From the NCBI GenBank assembly GCA_964598725.1, contig CAZRCW010000001.1:434001-498000 (forward strand): a stretch of 64,000 bases of DNA, in the 5' to 3' direction. This document shows, in pieces, positions 60,862 to 64,000 of the stretch. Every line of letters starts with the position of its first letter. Within the stretch, counting starts at the first letter, position 1. The notes below the pieces were generated by a model that made no database searches, was not told where the DNA came from, and saw only the letters and a list, made by a program, of their open reading frames with translations. Origin of the DNA: JAGOTP01 sp964598725. GTDB taxonomy: Bacteria > Patescibacteriota > Patescibacteriia > 2-12-FULL-60-25. A program made the translations under genes and the position numbers.

Positions 60862-61248
60862 ATGGCTCGTATTGCAGGCGTCACCCTCCCAAGCGCGAAA
60901 CGCGTTGAAATTGCTCTGACCTATATCTACGGAATTGGTCCGACAACAGTGAAGAAAATCCTCGCCACGACCAAGGTCTCTCCTGACATCCGTGTCAAAG
61001 ATTTGACCGAAGCCCAGGCGAACACGCTCCGTGATGAGGTTGAAAAGAACTACCGTGTCGAGGGTGACCTCAAGCGTGAAGTCCTTTCTCACATCAAGCG
61101 TTTGAAGGAAATCGGTTCCTACCGTGGCTCGCGCCACATCAAGGGCCTCCCGGTTCGCGGTCAGCGCACCGTCACCAATTCCCGTACCGTTCGCGGTAAC
61201 GTCCGTAAGACGATGGGCTCTGGTAAGCGCAAACTCGAGAAGACATAA
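60862..61248 (+). CDS. rpsM: 30S ribosomal protein S13
   Basis: 128 residues. MARIAGVTLPSAKRVEIALTY start, YGIGPTTVKKIL helix, SYRGSRHIKGLPVRGQRT, and a basic C-terminal tail (RKTMGSGKRKLEKT) that contacts P-site tRNA. It sits at the 30S head near 16S rRNA h41-h42. Confidence 0.97.
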   Translation: MARIAGVTLPSAKRVEIALTYIYGIGPTTVKKILATTKVSPDIRVKDLTEAQANTLRDEVEKNYRVEGDLKREVLSHIKRLKEIGSYRGSRHIKGLPVRGQRTVTNSRTVRGNVRKTMGSGKRKLEKT

Positions 61249-61276
61249 TCCCATATTCTAGACCTCACGACAGTTT

Positions 61277-61741
61277 ATGTCCGATGAAGCCAAGAACTTG
61301 ACGTCCTCTACTGAGCCTGCAGCAAAAGCTGCTAAGGCAGACAAGACCGTTAAGTCCAAGTCCAAAAAGACTACGAGCAAGAAGGCTCGCCCTCAGATCT
61401 CTCAGGGAAAGATTTACATTCAGGCTACCTACAACAACACGATCGTCAGCGCGACCGACATGAACGGCAACGTTCTCGGCTGGTGCAGCGCCGGTGTCGC
61501 GGGTTTCCGTGGTCCTAAGAAGTCCACGCCGTACGCCGCTTCGATTATCGTGCGTGATTTGACCGAAAAGATTAAAGACGTCGGACTGAAGGATGTGAAC
61601 GTCTACATCACCGGCCCAGGTCAGGGTCGTGAAGGGGCTCTTCGTGCGCTCAACGCCAACGGCTTGAACGTATTGACGATCAAAGACATCACCCCAGTTC
61701 CTCATAACGGATGCCGCCCACCGCGTGCTCGCCGTGTCTAA
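61277..61741 (+). CDS. rpsK: 30S ribosomal protein S11
   Basis: 154 residues. The conserved core starts near residue 45 (GKIYIQATYNNTIVSATD, GNVLGWCSAGVAGFRGPKK, GPGQGREGALRALN) and ends in NGCRPPRARRV. The first ~40 residues are a Lys/Ala/Ser-rich extension longer than in E. coli S11 (129 residues), probably disordered and rRNA-binding. Confidence 0.97.
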   Translation: MSDEAKNLTSSTEPAAKAAKADKTVKSKSKKTTSKKARPQISQGKIYIQATYNNTIVSATDMNGNVLGWCSAGVAGFRGPKKSTPYAASIIVRDLTEKIKDVGLKDVNVYITGPGQGREGALRALNANGLNVLTIKDITPVPHNGCRPPRARRV

Positions 61742-61761
61742 CGTCACCCTGATCTTATTTT

Positions 61762-62379
61762 ATGAAGACGTTAAAAATCTTGGCGAAACACTCTCGCCGC
61801 GAAGGAATCCCTCTTTCGGACCGCACCGCCCACACCAAAGCCTTGGCACGTCGCCCATACGCTCCAGGTGTTCACGGACCAACGGGCCGTACCCGTCTCA
61901 CGGACTACGGAAAGCAGCTCCGCGAAAAGCAGAAAGCCAAGCGTATCTACTCGCTCAGCGAACGCCAGTTCCGCAACTTGTTTGACGAAGCCGTGTCCAA
62001 GCGTGGTGACTCCGGTCAGACCTTGATCTCGCTTCTCGAACGTCGTTTGGATAACTTGGTCTACCGTGCCGGTTTCGCGAAGACTCGCGCTGCCGCTCGT
62101 CAGGCTGTTTCTCACGCGCACTTCAATGTGAACGGCAAAAAGGTGAACGTGGCTTCGTACCGCGTCCGCGTTGGTGATACAATCTCTTTGCGTGAAAACA
62201 AGCGTCAGAAGGGATTGTGGAAGGGGATCGAAGAAGTCTTGGCAAAGCGCGAATCTTCTTCTTGGGTCGCCGTCCGTCCAACTGAATACGCCGCGCAGGT
62301 TACCGCTGTTCCAGCTGGTCAGGATTTGCAGCAGCCATTCGACGTCAAGCTCATCGTTGAATTCTACTCGCGTCACTAA
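61762..62379 (+). CDS. rpsD: 30S ribosomal protein S4
   Basis: 205 residues. RRPYAPGVHGPTGRTRLTDYG and REKQKAKRIYSLSERQFRNLF at the N-terminus, without the zinc-binding Cys of the C+ form. The S4 RNA-binding motif RRLDNLVYRAGFAKTRAAARQAVSHAHF is intact. It nucleates 30S body assembly. It sits in the usual order before rpoA. Confidence 0.97.
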   Translation: MKTLKILAKHSRREGIPLSDRTAHTKALARRPYAPGVHGPTGRTRLTDYGKQLREKQKAKRIYSLSERQFRNLFDEAVSKRGDSGQTLISLLERRLDNLVYRAGFAKTRAAARQAVSHAHFNVNGKKVNVASYRVRVGDTISLRENKRQKGLWKGIEEVLAKRESSSWVAVRPTEYAAQVTAVPAGQDLQQPFDVKLIVEFYSRH

Positions 62380-62397
62380 TCCTCATCATCCCCATCT

Positions 62398-63105
62398 ATG
62401 TTGGAACCCCTTTTGCTGCCCAACAAAATTCAATTCATGCGTGGTGACCGCCCACATGAGGGGGTGTTGATTGTTGAACCTTGTGCGCAAGGCTACGGAA
62501 CGACGCTTGGTAACGCCCTTCGCCGTGTGCTCCTTTCTTCACTCTCCGGTGCGGCTGTGATCGCTGTTCGTATCAAGGGTGTCGATCACGAGTTCTCAAC
62601 CGCTCCACACGTCAAAGAAGATATTCTCGAAATCATCTTGAACCTCAAGTTGCTTCGCGCCAAAGTCTTCTCGGATGAACCAGTCAAATTGTCCCTCTCC
62701 GTCAAAGGTAATCGCGCTGTGACGGCCGCCGATTTTTCCAAGGATGCCTTGGTCGAGATCGTCAACCCAGAATTGCACATCGCCACCTTGACCGAAGCGT
62801 CTGCCAACTTCGACATGGAAGTCTGGATCGGCAAAGGTCGTGGCTACCGCCCAACCGAAGAGCGCTTGAAAGAGAAGCTCGAGCTCGGCACGATCGCGGT
62901 CGACGCGCTCTACAGCCCAATCGTCAACGTTTCGTACAAAGTCGAAGCGACTCGCGTGGGTGATAAAACAGACTACGACAAATTGGTCTTGAAGGTAGAA
63001 ACAGACGGCAGCCTCGACCCAGTTGACGCGGTCAACCAGGGCGTCGGAATTCTCAATGATTACGTGAACGTTCTAAAGGAGTTGTCGTACACCGACGCTG
63101 CCTAG
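62398..63105 (+). CDS. rpoA: RNA polymerase alpha subunit, N-terminal domain only
   Basis: 235 residues against ~310-330 in most bacteria. The dimerisation/assembly domain is complete (CAQGYGTTLGNALRRVLLSSL, HEFSTAPHVKEDILEIILNLK, GRGYRPTEERL, DYDKLVLKVETDGS). The sequence ends at YVNVLKELSYTDAA, where the linker to the C-terminal domain would begin. The alpha-CTD, which binds UP elements and many activators, is absent. The stop is followed by a normal gap and rplQ, so this is not a frameshift visible in the sequence. Confidence 0.95.
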   Translation: MLEPLLLPNKIQFMRGDRPHEGVLIVEPCAQGYGTTLGNALRRVLLSSLSGAAVIAVRIKGVDHEFSTAPHVKEDILEIILNLKLLRAKVFSDEPVKLSLSVKGNRAVTAADFSKDALVEIVNPELHIATLTEASANFDMEVWIGKGRGYRPTEERLKEKLELGTIAVDALYSPIVNVSYKVEATRVGDKTDYDKLVLKVETDGSLDPVDAVNQGVGILNDYVNVLKELSYTDAA

Positions 63106-63132
63106 GAGCCCCCCCCTCAACTCTATTCTATT

Positions 63133-63486
63133 ATGCGACATCGTCACTCAGGTTCAACCCTCGATCGCAAAGCCGGTCCTCGTCGCGCCCTGTTGCGCAA
63201 CTTGGCCACGTCTGTGCTGATCTACGAACACGTCAACACCACGCTTGCCAAAGCGAAGGCTGTTCGTCCAATGGTCGAAAAGATCATTACCCGCGGCCGC
63301 GTGAAGTCTCTTATGAGCCGCCGTCAGCTGCTGAAGGTCCTCATGACCGAAACAGCCGTTGATAAGGTCCTCGAAGAGCTAGGGCCCCGTTATGCAACCC
63401 GTCAGGGAGGCTACACGCGCATTATTAAGCTCGGCGTCCGCAAGGGGGATGGTGCGGAAATGGCCCAGATCCAACTTGTTGTCTAG
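63133..63486 (+). CDS. rplQ: 50S ribosomal protein L17
   Basis: 117 residues. MRHRHSGSTLDRKAGPRRALLRNLATSVL is the standard start (shown in parts), with VRPMVEKIITRGR and GGYTRIIKLGVRKGDGAEMA further on. Lies near the tunnel exit of the 50S subunit. Confidence 0.97.
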   Translation: MRHRHSGSTLDRKAGPRRALLRNLATSVLIYEHVNTTLAKAKAVRPMVEKIITRGRVKSLMSRRQLLKVLMTETAVDKVLEELGPRYATRQGGYTRIIKLGVRKGDGAEMAQIQLVV

Positions 63487-63489
63487 TCT

Positions 63490-63879
63490 ATGCCTACCAT
63501 TACCAAAAAAGCCCCTGTGGCCAAGAAGTTTGTGCGTGATGTGATCACGATCGATGCTGCTGGCCGCGTGGTCGGTCGCTTAGCGTGTGAAGTCGCTCAC
63601 TTGCTCATGGGCAAGCACAAGCCAGACTACACCCCACACATCGACACCGGTGCAACCGTTCGTATTTTGAATGCCGACAAGCTCGAATACACGGGTAAGA
63701 AAATGCAGGACAAAGTGCTCTTCCGCTCCTCGAACCGCCCAAGCGGTATCAAGCGCTTGAAGGTCGCCAAGCTCCAGATCGACAAACCAGGTGAGATTCT
63801 CCGCCACGCGGTGAAGTACATGTTGCCTAAGAACCGCACCCAGGCTGACCGCATGGTTCGTCTCATTATCGTCAAATAA
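63490..63879 (+). CDS. rplM: 50S ribosomal protein L13
   Basis: 129 residues. An N-terminal Lys-rich tail leads into IDAAGRVVGRLACEVAHLL, GKHKPDYTPHIDTGATVRIL, and the C-terminal LRHAVKYMLPKNRTQADRM. Shorter than E. coli L13 (142). Three bases after rplQ, extending the alpha operon with the rplM-rpsI pair. Confidence 0.96.
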   Translation: MPTITKKAPVAKKFVRDVITIDAAGRVVGRLACEVAHLLMGKHKPDYTPHIDTGATVRILNADKLEYTGKKMQDKVLFRSSNRPSGIKRLKVAKLQIDKPGEILRHAVKYMLPKNRTQADRMVRLIIVK

Positions 63880-63882
63880 TCT

Positions 63883-64000
63883 ATGGAAACGACAGAAGTC
63901 AAACCAAAAGCTCCTCGCGCCCCACGTGCGAAGAAAGCGCCTGCCAAAGATGTGGCAGAGAAGGCTCCCAAGTCGGAGATCGTCGCCCCAACCGGCGAGT
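63883..64000 (+). CDS. rpsI: 30S ribosomal protein S9, cut by window end
   Basis: Only 39 codons are visible: a Lys/Ala/Pro-rich extension (KPKAPRAPRAKKAPAKD) with no conserved S9 core yet. The call rests on its position 3 bases after rplM, the almost universal rplM-rpsI order, and on the similar N-terminal tails of the neighbouring ribosomal proteins. Confidence 0.7.
   Translation, partial: METTEVKPKAPRAPRAKKAPAKDVAEKAPKSEIVAPTGE

Noticed and set aside
1..64000. CRISPR arrays, insertion sequences, prophage genes, rRNA and tRNA genes
   Set aside because: No regular short repeats with spacers, transposase or phage structural motifs, or rRNA/tRNA sequences were recognised by reading both strands.

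Overview
The window looks like a chromosome segment of a Candidate Phyla Radiation (Patescibacteria) bacterium, most likely of the Parcubacteria group. The support is the combination of a pseudopilin-free but very large set of secreted surface proteins, a giant Cys-rich exported protein, a TraD/VirD4-like ATPase paired with a membrane protein, an RNA polymerase alpha subunit with no C-terminal domain, a short alanyl-tRNA synthetase, and compact operons with 0-25 bp spacers. TGA is used as a stop (for example by the glycosyltransferase ending at 12575 and the MFS gene ending at 60401), so the Gracilibacteria/Absconditabacteria code does not apply. No tRNA, rRNA, CRISPR array or insertion sequence was recognised. 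The lineage call is inference.

Layout. 1-3833: the C-terminal 1276 residues of an S-layer-like surface protein. 3941-19629: a surface-glycan cluster (O-antigen-ligase/TPR protein, three GT4 and one GT2 glycosyltransferases, a Wzx-type flippase, two methyltransferase-like proteins, an AsnB-type amidotransferase, a GT11 fucosyltransferase, a GT-C membrane glycosyltransferase, an FAD oxidoreductase and GtrA), with frequent strand changes. 19830-25414: infB, a beta-carbonic-anhydrase-like gene, trxA-trxB and gdhA. 25478-25676: a probable small RNA gene on the minus strand. 25734-28237: hsp20, a small gene and a VanW-family gene on the minus strand. 28338-40193: a TSP3-repeat membrane protein and a 3700-residue Cys-rich secreted protein. 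40232-42510: an accessory island (lipoprotein, methyltransferase, WHTH-motif protein). 42661-47850: nusA-yidC-secD-secF. 47934-57252: DUF/TraD-like pair, uppP, L,D-transpeptidase, D,D-carboxypeptidase, rlmN, mnmA and a GAF-like membrane protein. 57289-60401: alaS and an MFS gene. 60485-end: infA-rpmJ-rpsM-rpsK-rpsD-rpoA-rplQ-rplM-rpsI.

How the genes fit together. The export machinery (SecD/SecF/YidC) and envelope enzymes (UppP, YkuD, D,D-carboxypeptidase, VanW) would serve a single-membrane cell coated with a glycosylated protein layer. The glycan cluster would supply the sugars, and the S-layer-like and Cys-rich giant proteins would be among the exported cargo.

Most notable observations. 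(1) Two homologous long-hairpin elements lie directly upstream of gdhA (24062-24175) and mnmA (55209-55379). They share short conserved sequences but have completely different, still perfectly complementary arms. (2) A consensus promoter and a terminator on the minus strand frame an unassigned ~188-nt RNA at 25478-25665. (3) Most genes lack a Shine-Dalgarno sequence, and several have a -10 box 8-11 bp before the ATG, suggesting leaderless mRNAs. Three genes break this rule with strong Shine-Dalgarno sequences; two of them are also clearly GC-richer, which suggests recent acquisition. (4) SecD carries an inserted parvulin-type prolyl isomerase domain, with a degenerate copy before it.
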